Below are positions 42,549 to 51,446 of a stretch of DNA of 64,000 nt, piece after piece. A program made the translations under genes and the position numbers. The notes beneath the pieces are model-generated. The model saw only the letters and a program-made list of their open reading frames with translations. It was not told the DNA's origin and did no database searches. The DNA is from Oceanihabitans iliipiscarium (lineage in GTDB: Bacteria; Bacteroidota; Bacteroidia; Flavobacteriales; Flavobacteriaceae), in assembly GCF_042686125.1 (NCBI RefSeq), contig NZ_JBHUOV010000002.1:434001-498000 (forward strand), read 5' to 3'. The stretch's first letter is position 1, and each line of letters starts with the position of its first letter.

Positions 42549-45074
42549 ATGAAGAAACCTATACTCTACTTTCTTGTTTTCTTTTTTGCTGCTAATACTT
42601 TTTACGCTCAACAACCCAAAAAACCTAATGCTTCTGAAATTTATGAATCTATTAAAAAACTAAACTTCCTAGGTTCTGTTTTATATGTCGCTGCTCATCC
42701 AGATGATGAAAATACGCGCTTAATATCCTACTTGTCTAATCATGTTAAAGCAAGAACGGCTTATTTATCTTTAACTCGTGGCGATGGTGGACAAAACCTT
42801 ATCGGACCAGAAATTAGAGAATTACTTGGTGTTATTCGTACACAAGAATTACTTGCAGCTAGACGTATTGATGGTGGCGAACAACGCTTTACAAGAGCCA
42901 ACGATTTTGGCTACTCAAAACATCCAGATGAGACTCTTGAAATATGGAATAAAGAGGAAGTGCTAAGCGATGTAGTTTTAGCCATCAGACAATTTAAACC
43001 TGATGTTATTATTAATCGTTTTGATCATAGAAGTCCAGGAAGCACACATGGACATCACACAAGTTCTGCGATGCTAAGCATTGAAGCTTTCGACCTTACA
43101 AACGATGCTAATTCTTATCCTCTTCAGCTTCAAACAACGAGTACATGGCAACCACAACGTTTATTTTTTAATACGTCTTGGTGGTTTTATGGCAGTCAAG
43201 AAAAATTTGAAAAAGCAGATAAAAGCAAACTCCTGAATTTTGATATTGGCGAATATTATTCATCAAGTGGCTTGAGTAATACTGAAATTGCGTCGTTAAG
43301 TCGAAGTCAGCATAAATCGCAAGGTTTTGGAAACACAGGAACGCGTGGTTCTCAAATGGAATACATAGAACTCATAAAAGGTAATATGCCAACAGACAAG
43401 TCAAATATATTTGAAGGCATAGACACCTCGTGGAACAGAATTAAAGGAGGTAAACAAATTGGCGACATTTTATATCAAGTCGAAAAAAACTTTGATTTCA
43501 AAAATCCTTCATCTTCAATTCCAGAACTCGTTAAGGCCTATTCATTAATTCAAAATTTAGAAGATTCACATTGGAAACTAATTAAATCCGAAGACCTTAA
43601 AAACATTATTTACGCCTGTGCTGGTTTGTACTTGGAAGCTGCAGCTGAAACTAATCACTCCACACCTAACGCTTCTATTAAATTAAATATTGAAGCTATA
43701 AATAGAAGTGCCTTAAGCATGGAATTAGTTAGTCTTAAAACGCCTAATCATTTAACGATTCAGAAAAATATACCGCTTTCAGAAAATACTTCATTTAATT
43801 TTGAAGAAACTATTGAACTAAATGGTTCTATATTATCAACAACACCTTATTGGCTGACAAAAAAAGGAACTTTGGGTATGTATCAAGTTGATGATAAAAG
43901 TTTAATTGGCAAACCAGAAACGCCTCGTCATTTAAATGTAACTTTTAGACTAAACATTGAAGGTACTTCAATTTCATATACCAAACCCATTATATATAAA
44001 ACCAACGATCCTGTTAAAGGCGAAGTGTATAAACCCTTTGAAATTATTCCTGAAGCTTCTGTAAAAATCGCGGAAAAGGTCATTATTTTTGAAAATGATA
44101 ACCAGAAGGAAATCCCTGTCACTGTAAAAGCTGGACGAGATCAATTAGAAGGTTTTGTTAATATTGCTCATCCTAAAGATTGGAGCATCTATCCTGAACA
44201 ACAAAAGTTCAGCATACAACATAAAGGTCAAGAACAGACTTTAATATTTACCGCTATTCCTCCTAAAAATCAAAGTGAAGGCTTAATAACTCCAAAGGCT
44301 CATGTTAGCGATAAAATTTATTCTAAAGAACTTATAGAAATTGAATATGATCACATTCCGTTTCAAACAATTTTATTACCAAGTGAAAGTAAAATTGTCC
44401 GTTTAGACATTAAAAAGCGAGGTGAAAACATTGGTTATATTGAAGGTGCAGGTGACGTGGTGCCTGAAAGTTTACAGCAAATTGGTTATAATGTAGTCAT
44501 CATTAAACCAGAAGATATCAACCCAGAAACCTTAGCTAAATTTGATGCTATCGTTGTTGGTATTCGTGCTTATAATACTGTTGAAGCCTTAAAATTTAAG
44601 CAACAAATTCTTTTTGATTATGTGGCGCAAGGTGGAAATATGATTGTTCAATACAATACCAATCGTAGACTTAAAGTCGATAACTTAGCACCTTATACCT
44701 TAAAACTGTCTAGAGATCGTGTCACCGATGAAAATGCGAAAGTATCTATACTAGAACCAAAACATGAGTTGCTTAATTTTCCAAATAAAATTACCGAAAA
44801 TGATTTTGAAGGCTGGACGCAAGAACGTGGCTTATACTTTCCTAATGAATGGTCTAAAGAGTTTACACCTCTTCTATCTATGCATGATAAAGGAGAGTCG
44901 TCAAAAAAAGGAAGTCTCCTTGTCGCTAAACATGGCAAAGGGTATTATATATATACAGGATTAAGTTTTTTTAGAGAATTTCCTGCAGGTGTTTCTGGTG
45001 CTTACCGACTATTTGCCAACATGTTAAGCATTGGAAAAGACACTATTAAATCCGAAAACAATTTAAAGAACTAG
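42549..45074 (+). CDS. Secreted PIG-L/LmbE-family deacetylase with large C-terminal region
   Basis: The 841-residue protein has a signal peptide (about 1-21, cut after FYAQ), a LmbE-type zinc deacetylase domain with YVAAHPDDENTRL (H50, D52, D53) and the second metal segment STHGHHTSSAM, and then about 550 residues of beta-rich and Rossmann-like sequence. The last third includes a glutamine-amidotransferase-like stretch (FDAIVVGIRAYNTVEALKF, GKGYYIYTG). It probably deacetylates an extracytoplasmic sugar or glycan. It is followed by a 31-codon frame and a sodium:solute symporter gene that overlap one another, suggesting release of a substrate and its import. Confidence 0.86.
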   Translation: MKKPILYFLVFFFAANTFYAQQPKKPNASEIYESIKKLNFLGSVLYVAAHPDDENTRLISYLSNHVKARTAYLSLTRGDGGQNLIGPEIRELLGVIRTQELLAARRIDGGEQRFTRANDFGYSKHPDETLEIWNKEEVLSDVVLAIRQFKPDVIINRFDHRSPGSTHGHHTSSAMLSIEAFDLTNDANSYPLQLQTTSTWQPQRLFFNTSWWFYGSQEKFEKADKSKLLNFDIGEYYSSSGLSNTEIASLSRSQHKSQGFGNTGTRGSQMEYIELIKGNMPTDKSNIFEGIDTSWNRIKGGKQIGDILYQVEKNFDFKNPSSSIPELVKAYSLIQNLEDSHWKLIKSEDLKNIIYACAGLYLEAAAETNHSTPNASIKLNIEAINRSALSMELVSLKTPNHLTIQKNIPLSENTSFNFEETIELNGSILSTTPYWLTKKGTLGMYQVDDKSLIGKPETPRHLNVTFRLNIEGTSISYTKPIIYKTNDPVKGEVYKPFEIIPEASVKIAEKVIIFENDNQKEIPVTVKAGRDQLEGFVNIAHPKDWSIYPEQQKFSIQHKGQEQTLIFTAIPPKNQSEGLITPKAHVSDKIYSKELIEIEYDHIPFQTILLPSESKIVRLDIKKRGENIGYIEGAGDVVPESLQQIGYNVVIIKPEDINPETLAKFDAIVVGIRAYNTVEALKFKQQILFDYVAQGGNMIVQYNTNRRLKVDNLAPYTLKLSRDRVTDENAKVSILEPKHELLNFPNKITENDFEGWTQERGLYFPNEWSKEFTPLLSMHDKGESSKKGSLLVAKHGKGYYIYTGLSFFREFPAGVSGAYRLFANMLSIGKDTIKSENNLKN

Positions 45075-45082
45075 ACCACAAT

Positions 45083-45178
45083 ATGAAAAACTACAAATGG
45101 AATAACATGTACACCTTAGTACTAATTGCCAATGCAATCTATATTATCGCATTCTACTTTATAACTAAAGCATTTTAA
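45083..45178 (+). CDS. 31-residue single-span membrane peptide upstream of the symporter
   Basis: The ATG at 45083 opens a 31-codon frame (MKNYKWNNMYTLVLIANAIY..., ending ITKAF). It has a polar KYKWNN start and one hydrophobic helix of about 20 residues. The stop shares its last base with the symporter start (TAATGATG), so translation is coupled. It begins 8 bp after the PIG-L stop. Similar tiny helices precede transporter genes in other flavobacteria as far as I remember, which suggests an accessory subunit of the symporter; that is an inference. Confidence 0.62.
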   Translation: MKNYKWNNMYTLVLIANAIYIIAFYFITKAF

Positions 45179-46944
45179 TGATGAATAATTTAAGTGTACT
45201 AGATTGGAGTGTCCTAATAGGCACATTACTTACAATTGTGGCTTATGGCACTTATCAAACTAGAGGAAGTAAGAATGTCAAAGATTATTTAAAAGGTGGA
45301 AATACTTCAAAATGGTGGACTATTGGTTTGTCTGTTATGGCAACTCAAGCCAGTGCGATTACTTTTCTTTCGACTCCTGGACAAGCCTTTAATGACGGCA
45401 TGGGTTTTGTCCAATTTTACTTTGGTTTACCTATTGCTATGGTGGTCATTTGTATGGTGTTTATTCCTTTATACCATAGACTTAAAGTCTATACAGCTTA
45501 TGAGTTTTTAGAAAATAGATTCGATTTAAAAACACGAACACTAACTGCTATTTTATTTTTAATTCAACGTGGTCTAGCCGCTGGAATTACCATTTTTGCG
45601 CCTGCCATTATTTTATCTGCAGTCTTAGGATGGAATCTACTGCTCCTTAATATCATTATTGGTATTATGGTTATTATATATACGGTTTCTGGAGGAACAC
45701 GTGCTGTAAATGTGACACAAAAGCATCAAATGGTTGTAATTTTCACAGGAATGATTATAGCTTTTGTACTAATTATTAACAAGCTTCCTGCCGACATTAC
45801 CATTTCAAAAGCGTTAAATATTGCTGGTGCTAGTGGAAAAATGGAAGTCTTAGATTTCTCGTTCGACTTAAATAATCGTTATACTTTTTGGTCTGGAATT
45901 ATTGGTGGCACCTTCTTAATGCTCTCCTATTTTGGCACAGACCAAAGTCAGGTGCAACGCTATTTATCTGGAAAATCGTTAAAAGAAATGCAATTAGGCT
46001 TAATCTTTAATGGGTTATTAAAAGTGCCAATGCAGTTTTTCATTCTACTAGTTGGTGTGATGGTTTTTGTGTTTTATCAATTTAATCAAGCTCCTGTTAA
46101 TTTTAATCCAACAGCAACCGAATTGGTCTTAAAGTCTGATTATGCTGAAGAATACAAAGCTCTTCAACTAAAACAAAGCGAGATATTTCAAGAGAAACAA
46201 GCATTAATTAATGCTTATAATAGCTCAGAAAGTGAAACCCTTAAAGACAAAATTAAAGTAGCTAATACAGATTACAACACCCTTAGAAGTGAAGCTAAAA
46301 TCTTAATCGATAAGGCTTCGGAAGCAGAACAAGTTAAAGTAGAAAGCAACGATAAAGACTATGTCTTTATTCATTTTATTTTGAATAACCTTCCTAGAGG
46401 ATTAATAGGACTACTACTCGCTGTCATTTTAAGTGCTGCCATGTCAAGCACATCTAGTGAGTTAAATGCATTAGCCAGTACCACAACTATAGATTTATAC
46501 AAAAGAAATACTCCAGAAAAATCAGAAACAGAAATGGTGAAAGTGTCTAGATGGTTTACACTCGCTTGGGGAATTGTAGCAATTGGTGTGGCTTGTGTTG
46601 CTAATCTAGCAGAAAATTTAATTCAACTTGTAAATATTATTGGCTCAATATTCTATGGCAATGTGCTTGGCATCTTTTTATTAGCCTTTTTCTTTAAAGT
46701 GGTTAAAGCCAATGCGGTATTTATAGCTGCTTTAATTACACAAGTTATAGTGATTGGTCTATTCTTATTAAACGAGTATGAAATGATTAACCTCCCATTT
46801 TTATGGTTAAATTTTGTAGGATGCATGCTAGTTATAGCTATTGCACTTATCATTTCGTTTAAAAATCTAAAAAACTTGAATAGATTAACACTACTCTCTA
46901 TTGGTTTATTACTGAGTTATTTTGGATATGCTGTGATGATTTAA
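45178..46944 (+). CDS. Sodium:solute symporter (SSS family)
   Basis: The 588-residue protein has the SSS core: GNTSKWWTIGLSVMATQASA (early TM1-2), FLSTPGQAFNDGMGF, the SGGTRAVNVTQKHQMVV segment and the Na+-site helix region SAAMSSTSSELNALASTTT. It has about 13 membrane helices. A hydrophilic, probably coiled-coil insert of about 75 residues (YKALQLKQSEIFQEKQAL...; roughly 320-395) splits two helices, which is unusual. It should import a sugar, sialic acid or related solute with Na+. Its start is coupled to a 31-residue peptide gene, and its end overlaps the convergent ytxJ gene by 4 bp. Confidence 0.92.
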   Translation: MMNNLSVLDWSVLIGTLLTIVAYGTYQTRGSKNVKDYLKGGNTSKWWTIGLSVMATQASAITFLSTPGQAFNDGMGFVQFYFGLPIAMVVICMVFIPLYHRLKVYTAYEFLENRFDLKTRTLTAILFLIQRGLAAGITIFAPAIILSAVLGWNLLLLNIIIGIMVIIYTVSGGTRAVNVTQKHQMVVIFTGMIIAFVLIINKLPADITISKALNIAGASGKMEVLDFSFDLNNRYTFWSGIIGGTFLMLSYFGTDQSQVQRYLSGKSLKEMQLGLIFNGLLKVPMQFFILLVGVMVFVFYQFNQAPVNFNPTATELVLKSDYAEEYKALQLKQSEIFQEKQALINAYNSSESETLKDKIKVANTDYNTLRSEAKILIDKASEAEQVKVESNDKDYVFIHFILNNLPRGLIGLLLAVILSAAMSSTSSELNALASTTTIDLYKRNTPEKSETEMVKVSRWFTLAWGIVAIGVACVANLAENLIQLVNIIGSIFYGNVLGIFLLAFFFKVVKANAVFIAALITQVIVIGLFLLNEYEMINLPFLWLNFVGCMLVIAIALIISFKNLKNLNRLTLLSIGLLLSYFGYAVMI

Positions 46945-47333
46945 TTTATATATGTACTTAAATCTACATTATTAATAGCACCATGAGAAGCATGATTAAC
47001 AACGCTTTCATTTTTTATGACAATTAATTGAGGGGATTCATGCATGACCATAAACTGAACTCCAACTTCATTAGACACATCTCGAAAACTTAGTAAATCT
47101 AAATAATATAAGTCTAAGTCGTTTTCAGTAAGATTATATGAATCTATAAACTGGTTCATAACCATTCTACTTATTCCACAACGCGTAGAGTGCTTAAAAA
47201 TAGCTTGCGGCTTGGTCTTAGATTTTTCAATAATATGCTGTATTTGCTGAAGATCATTTAAAGGAATCCAAGGCAGTATTTTTTTTTCTTTTGGCTCATT
47301 AGAACCTCCAAATATCTTATTTAATAAACCCAT
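46941..47333 (-). CDS. ytxJ: Bacilliredoxin-like monothiol protein YtxJ (BrxC)
   Basis: The 130-residue thioredoxin-fold protein has the YtxJ motif IFKHSTRCGISRMV with the single redox Cys52 (TRCGIS), and a cis-Pro-type segment (VMHESPQLIVI). In Firmicutes and Bacteroidota, YtxJ/BrxC removes bacillithiol from proteins. Its presence fits bshB1 at 25575-26291. It is convergent with the symporter gene, overlapping it by 4 bp, and divergent from clpB. Confidence 0.9.
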   Translation of the reverse strand: MGLLNKIFGGSNEPKEKKILPWIPLNDLQQIQHIIEKSKTKPQAIFKHSTRCGISRMVMNQFIDSYNLTENDLDLYYLDLLSFRDVSNEVGVQFMVMHESPQLIVIKNESVVNHASHGAINNVDLSTYIN

Positions 47334-47440
47334 TACTATTCAATTTTAATTTAAGTCGAAGCAAAATTTAAAACTTACACTCTGACGAAAAGTCACGTTA
47401 ATCCTAGCTATAATAGACATTTTGTCCTAAAAAATAAATT

Positions 47441-47460
47441 GGTAAGATTGTTGACTTACC
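47441..47460. promoter_or_regulatory. Inverted repeat in the clpB 5' region
   Basis: GGTAAG and CTTACC flank an 8-bp centre, 29 nt before the clpB ATG at 47490. It may be an operator or a 5' RNA hairpin. It does not match the CIRCE sequence. No clear -7 element is assigned. Confidence 0.3.
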
Positions 47461-47489
47461 CTTTTAAGAAAAAAGAAAAATATAACAAT

Positions 47490-50099
47490 ATGAACTTTAA
47501 CAATTATACAATAAAATCTCAAGAAGCCATACAACAAGCACAACAAAATGCACAAAGTTATGGCCATCAACAGATAGAAAATGAGCATTTATTTAAAGCT
47601 CTTTTCAGTGTAGATGAGAATGTTACACCATTCCTTTTAAAAAAATTGAATGTTAACATCGCTCTGCTTCAGCAAATATTAGACAAAGAATTAGAAAATT
47701 TCCCTAAAGTTTCTGGTGGCGACATTATGCTATCTCGTGAAGCTGGAAAAACATTAAATGAAGCGTCTATAATTGCTAAAAAAATGAACGATGATTTTGT
47801 GTCTATAGAACATTTAATCCTAGCTATTTTTAAATCAAAAAGTAAAATTTCACAAATTTTAAAAGATCAAGGTGTTACCGAAAAAGGCCTTGAGGCTGCT
47901 ATTGAAGAATTACGCAAAGGGGAAAACGTAACGTCTCAAAGTCAAGAAGAGACTTATAATGCACTAAATAAGTATGCGAAAAATTTAAATCAGTTAGCCA
48001 AAGACGGAAAACTAGATCCTGTAATAGGTCGTGATGAAGAAATTAGAAGAATTCTTCAAATATTATCGCGTAGAACAAAGAACAACCCTATTTTAGTTGG
48101 AGAACCTGGAACAGGAAAAACAGCTATAGCAGAAGGTTTAGCACATAGAATTATCGATGGAGATATTCCAGAAAACCTAAAGGACAAACAAATTTTTGCT
48201 CTAGATATGGGAGCGCTTATTGCTGGCGCAAAATTTAAAGGTGAGTTTGAAGAGCGTCTAAAAGCTGTGATTAAAGAAGTGACTACAAGTGAAGGCGATA
48301 TTGTGCTATTCATTGACGAAATCCACACTCTCGTTGGTGCTGGAGGTGGTCAAGGCGCGATGGATGCAGCTAATATTTTAAAACCTGCATTAGCACGTGG
48401 TGAATTACGTGCTATTGGAGCGACGACTTTAGATGAATACCAAAAATATTTTGAAAAAGATAAAGCTTTAGAACGCCGTTTTCAAAAAGTAATGGTTAAT
48501 GAACCTGACACAGAAAGTGCAATTTCAATTTTAAGAGGGATTAAGGAAAAGTACGAAACGCATCATAAAGTTCGTATTAAAGACGAAGCTATTATTGGTG
48601 CTGTAGAACTTTCCGAAAGGTATATCACCAATCGCTTTTTACCAGACAAAGCTATTGATTTAATGGATGAGGCAGCTTCAAAATTACGCATGGAAATTAA
48701 TTCTAAACCAGAAGAATTAGATGTTTTAGATAGAAAAGTCATGCAGCTAGAAATTGAAATAGAAGCCATCAAACGTGAAAAAGACGAAAGCAAACTAAAA
48801 AGTCTTCGTTCAGATTTAGCGAATTTAAAAGAAGAGCGCAATGAAATTAATGCGAAATGGAAAAGCGAAAAAGAAGTCGTTGATAATATTCAGAATACTA
48901 AATTAAATATTGAAGACTACAAATTAGAAGCAGAACGTGCTGAGCGTGAAGGTGATTATGGTAAAGTAGCTGAAATTCGCTATGGAAAGATTAAAGATGC
49001 TCAAGAACAACTTGAAAAATTCCAAAATGAATTGCTAAAAAATCAGAGTGAAAGTTCTTTGATTAAAGAAGAAGTCACTTATGAAGATATTGCTGAAGTA
49101 GTTGCCAAATGGACAGGTATTCCTGTAACTAAGATGATACAAAGTGAGCGCGAAAAACTCTTGAAGCTTGAAAACGAATTACACAAACGTGTGGTCGGAC
49201 AAGAAGAAGCAATAGTTGCTGTTAGTGATGCAGTGCGACGATCAAGAGCAGGTTTACAAAACCCTCAAAAACCAATTGGAACCTTCCTTTTTTTAGGAAC
49301 AACAGGAGTTGGTAAAACCGAGTTAGCAAAAGCGCTAGCTGAATATCTTTTTGATGATGAAAATGCGATGACACGTATCGATATGAGTGAGTATCAAGAG
49401 CGTCATGCTGTTAGTCGTTTAGTAGGTGCACCTCCTGGTTATGTTGGATATGATGAAGGCGGACAACTTACTGAAGCTGTACGTAGAAAGCCTTATTCTG
49501 TAGTGCTTTTAGATGAAATTGAAAAAGCTCACCCAGACACGTTTAACATCTTGTTGCAAGTACTAGACGAAGGTCGCTTAACTGATAATAAAGGACGTAT
49601 TGCAGATTTTAAAAACACCATTATTATCATGACCTCTAACATGGGAAGTCATATTATTCAAGAACGCTTCGATGCAACTAAAGATATAGATTCTGCTATT
49701 GAAGCTGCAAAAGTTGATGTATTAGCCTTACTAAAACAAAGTGTTAGACCAGAGTTTTTAAATCGAATTGATGACACCATTATGTTTACGCCTTTGAGTA
49801 AAGATAATATTATTGATATTGTTGGTTTACAATTAAAATCGGTTACAAAAATGGTTGCTCAACAGGGCATTACATTTGACGCCACTAATGAAGCCATAAC
49901 GTATTTAGCTGACAAAGGTTATAATCCTGAATATGGTGCACGTCCAGTAAAAAGAGTCATTCAAAAAGAAGTGCTAAATGCTTTAAGTAAAGAAATACTG
50001 GCTGGAACAGTGACTACAGATAGCATCATTCTTTTAGATGCATTCGATGGAAAATTAGTATTTAGAAATCAAAATAATTTGGTCTCTGAAGAGTTGTAA
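47490..50099 (+). CDS. clpB: ATP-dependent disaggregase ClpB
   Basis: The ATG at 47490 (869 residues, MNFNNYTIKSQEAIQQAQQN) fits the family; an upstream in-frame start adds 17 residues unlike ClpB. Domains in order: N-terminal Clp repeats (about 1-150), NBD1 with Walker A GEPGTGKTA and Walker B IVLFIDEIH, the long coiled-coil middle domain (about 400-530, rich in KREKDESKLKSLRSDL), and NBD2 with Walker A GTTGVGKTE and Walker B VVLLDEIEKAHP. With DnaK it extracts and refolds proteins from aggregates after heat stress. A hairpin and a T-run terminator follow. Confidence 0.97.
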   Translation: MNFNNYTIKSQEAIQQAQQNAQSYGHQQIENEHLFKALFSVDENVTPFLLKKLNVNIALLQQILDKELENFPKVSGGDIMLSREAGKTLNEASIIAKKMNDDFVSIEHLILAIFKSKSKISQILKDQGVTEKGLEAAIEELRKGENVTSQSQEETYNALNKYAKNLNQLAKDGKLDPVIGRDEEIRRILQILSRRTKNNPILVGEPGTGKTAIAEGLAHRIIDGDIPENLKDKQIFALDMGALIAGAKFKGEFEERLKAVIKEVTTSEGDIVLFIDEIHTLVGAGGGQGAMDAANILKPALARGELRAIGATTLDEYQKYFEKDKALERRFQKVMVNEPDTESAISILRGIKEKYETHHKVRIKDEAIIGAVELSERYITNRFLPDKAIDLMDEAASKLRMEINSKPEELDVLDRKVMQLEIEIEAIKREKDESKLKSLRSDLANLKEERNEINAKWKSEKEVVDNIQNTKLNIEDYKLEAERAEREGDYGKVAEIRYGKIKDAQEQLEKFQNELLKNQSESSLIKEEVTYEDIAEVVAKWTGIPVTKMIQSEREKLLKLENELHKRVVGQEEAIVAVSDAVRRSRAGLQNPQKPIGTFLFLGTTGVGKTELAKALAEYLFDDENAMTRIDMSEYQERHAVSRLVGAPPGYVGYDEGGQLTEAVRRKPYSVVLLDEIEKAHPDTFNILLQVLDEGRLTDNKGRIADFKNTIIIMTSNMGSHIIQERFDATKDIDSAIEAAKVDVLALLKQSVRPEFLNRIDDTIMFTPLSKDNIIDIVGLQLKSVTKMVAQQGITFDATNEAITYLADKGYNPEYGARPVKRVIQKEVLNALSKEILAGTVTTDSIILLDAFDGKLVFRNQNNLVSEEL

Positions 50100-50105
50100 A
50101 AAAAA

Positions 50106-50137
50106 TGTCACATCACGAAATAAATCATAATGTGACA
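50106..50137. other. Inverted repeat after clpB
   Basis: TGTCACAT and ATGTGACA (8 bp each, 16-nt loop) form a hairpin 6 bp after the clpB stop. It has no T run, so it may act in mRNA 3' stability rather than termination; a proper terminator comes 35 bp later. Confidence 0.4.
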
Positions 50138-50170
50138 CGTTTAAATAGTTAAGTTGGTTAGTTAGTTGAA

Positions 50171-50210
50171 AACAGTGTGGATCTTCTAAAAGTGAAGCGC
50201 TGTTTTTTTT
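50171..50210 (+). terminator. Intrinsic terminator downstream of clpB
   Basis: AACAGTG (50171-50177) pairs with CGCTGTT (50198-50204) with one G-T pair and a 20-nt loop, followed by a run of eight T that includes the end of the stem. Confidence 0.7.
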
Positions 50211-50220
50211 GAAAAATATT

Positions 50221-50250
50221 ATACCAATCGGTATATTTTTTATATATTTG
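50221..50250 (+). promoter_or_regulatory. TetR operator 1 and promoter, nearly leaderless
   Basis: ATACC-AATC-GGTAT (50221-50234) is a 14-bp inverted repeat, nearly the same as operator 2 (50871-50884). TATATTTG (50243-50250) is a perfect -7 element ending 5 nt before the ATG at 50256, so the mRNA should have almost no leader. The operator lies just upstream of the -7, well placed for repression. Confidence 0.65.
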
Positions 50251-50255
50251 CATTT

Positions 50256-50852
50256 ATGATTTCAAAAGCTGAACTTACAAAGCATCATATTTTGGAAACC
50301 GTTGCACCAATTTTTAACAAAAATGGCTATGCAGCGACTAGTATGAGAGACATCACTGAAGCTACAAGACTAACAAAAGGTGCTATATATGGTAACTTTA
50401 AGAATAAAGAAGAGTTATCGATTGCTGCCTTTAAATTTAACGTAAAAAATATGATGGTACGAATTGCTAATCATTTAGCATTAAGTGATTCACCTATTCA
50501 AAAATTACATTTAATTGCTGACTTTTATAGAAACTATTACGAATTCAGTAAACAGCTAGGAGGTTGTCCAATTTTAAATATAGGTGTTGATGCAAATAAT
50601 CAAAACCCTTTGTTATTAAAAAAGGTGCGTTCAGTAATCGAAAAAATCCAAGGTCAATTAGCAACTATAATAGAAGATGGTATACAAGTTGGCGAAATTT
50701 CATCTGATATCAATGCCATGATTTATGCGAAACGCATAGATACACTTATACAAGGCGCCATTTTTATGACTTATACCATGAATGATGATTTCTATTTAAA
50801 AGATAGTATGAATCAGATTGATCAAATCATTAACTTAGAAATGAAAGCTTAA
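50256..50852 (+). CDS. TetR/AcrR-family transcriptional regulator
   Basis: The 198-residue protein has an N-terminal TetR helix-turn-helix (about 8-55: ILETVAPIFNKNGYAATSMRDITEATRLTKGAIYGNFKNKEEL). Its C-terminal part matches AcrR-type ligand domains (LHLIADFYRNYYEFSKQLGGCP). It probably represses itself and the thioesterase gene 44 bp downstream through two identical-type palindromes. The inducer is unknown; control of an acyl-CoA thioesterase suggests a fatty-acid-related ligand, which is an inference. Confidence 0.92.
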   Translation: MISKAELTKHHILETVAPIFNKNGYAATSMRDITEATRLTKGAIYGNFKNKEELSIAAFKFNVKNMMVRIANHLALSDSPIQKLHLIADFYRNYYEFSKQLGGCPILNIGVDANNQNPLLLKKVRSVIEKIQGQLATIIEDGIQVGEISSDINAMIYAKRIDTLIQGAIFMTYTMNDDFYLKDSMNQIDQIINLEMKA

Positions 50853-50870
50853 AAAAATTTACATAAAAAT

Positions 50871-50884
50871 ATACCAATAGGTAT
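50871..50884 (+). promoter_or_regulatory. TetR operator 2 before the thioesterase gene
   Basis: ATACC-AATA-GGTAT differs from operator 1 in one central base, and both are flanked by A/T runs. It is centred about 20 bp before the ATG at 50897 and 19 bp after the regulator's stop. Confidence 0.62.
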
Positions 50885-50896
50885 AAAATAAACAAT

Positions 50897-51394
50897 ATGA
50901 AAAACTTACCAAAATTATTAGAAAGCAAAGCAAAAATTAGATTTCAAGATTGTGATCCATTTAATCACTTAAATAATGGAAGCTATATAAATTATTTTAT
51001 GAATCATCGTGAAGATGAGCTCGTGTCAAAATATGACATTGACATCTATAAAATGGCTAACACTATAGGCAAAAGTTGGGTGTCTAGTAGTAATCAAATT
51101 ACATATATTAGACCTGCATTATTAATGGAAACTGTAATTATTGAATCTCAGTTAATAAATTATACAACATCAGATCTATATGTAGAAATGAGAATGTATA
51201 ATGCAAATAAGAGTCAACTAAAAGCAGTTATCTGGTCTGGTTTCACACATTTTAACTTACTAAAGCTATCGCGTGAACAACATACTGATGAGCTGATGAA
51301 GCTCTTTCAATCTGTTCATTCTCCTATAGATGCAAAAACTTTTGAAGAACGTATCAAACAAATAAAAAAAAGCAGCAGAAAAACTTTTGTTTAA
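50897..51394 (+). CDS. Hot-dog-fold acyl-CoA thioesterase
   Basis: The 165-residue protein has the 4HBT signature near the start: KIRFQDCDPFNHLNNGSYINYF, with the catalytic Asp in the QDCDPFNHLNN motif. YVEMRMYNANKSQLKAVIWSGF is a later strand of the fold. It hydrolyses acyl-CoA or acyl-ACP thioesters. It follows the TetR gene and carries a second copy of the same operator, so both genes should be controlled together. Confidence 0.88.
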   Translation: MKNLPKLLESKAKIRFQDCDPFNHLNNGSYINYFMNHREDELVSKYDIDIYKMANTIGKSWVSSSNQITYIRPALLMETVIIESQLINYTTSDLYVEMRMYNANKSQLKAVIWSGFTHFNLLKLSREQHTDELMKLFQSVHSPIDAKTFEERIKQIKKSSRKTFV

Positions 51395-51434
51395 GTTACT
51401 GATAAAAGTCATTTATTTATCTTTATAAAACCTT

Positions 51435-51442
51435 TAATTTTG
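51435..51442 (+). promoter_or_regulatory. -7 promoter element of deoC, nearly leaderless
   Basis: TAATTTTG matches TAnnTTTG and ends 4 nt before the ATG at 51447, so the transcript start should fall at or near the start codon. Confidence 0.5.
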
Positions 51443-51446
51443 TTTT

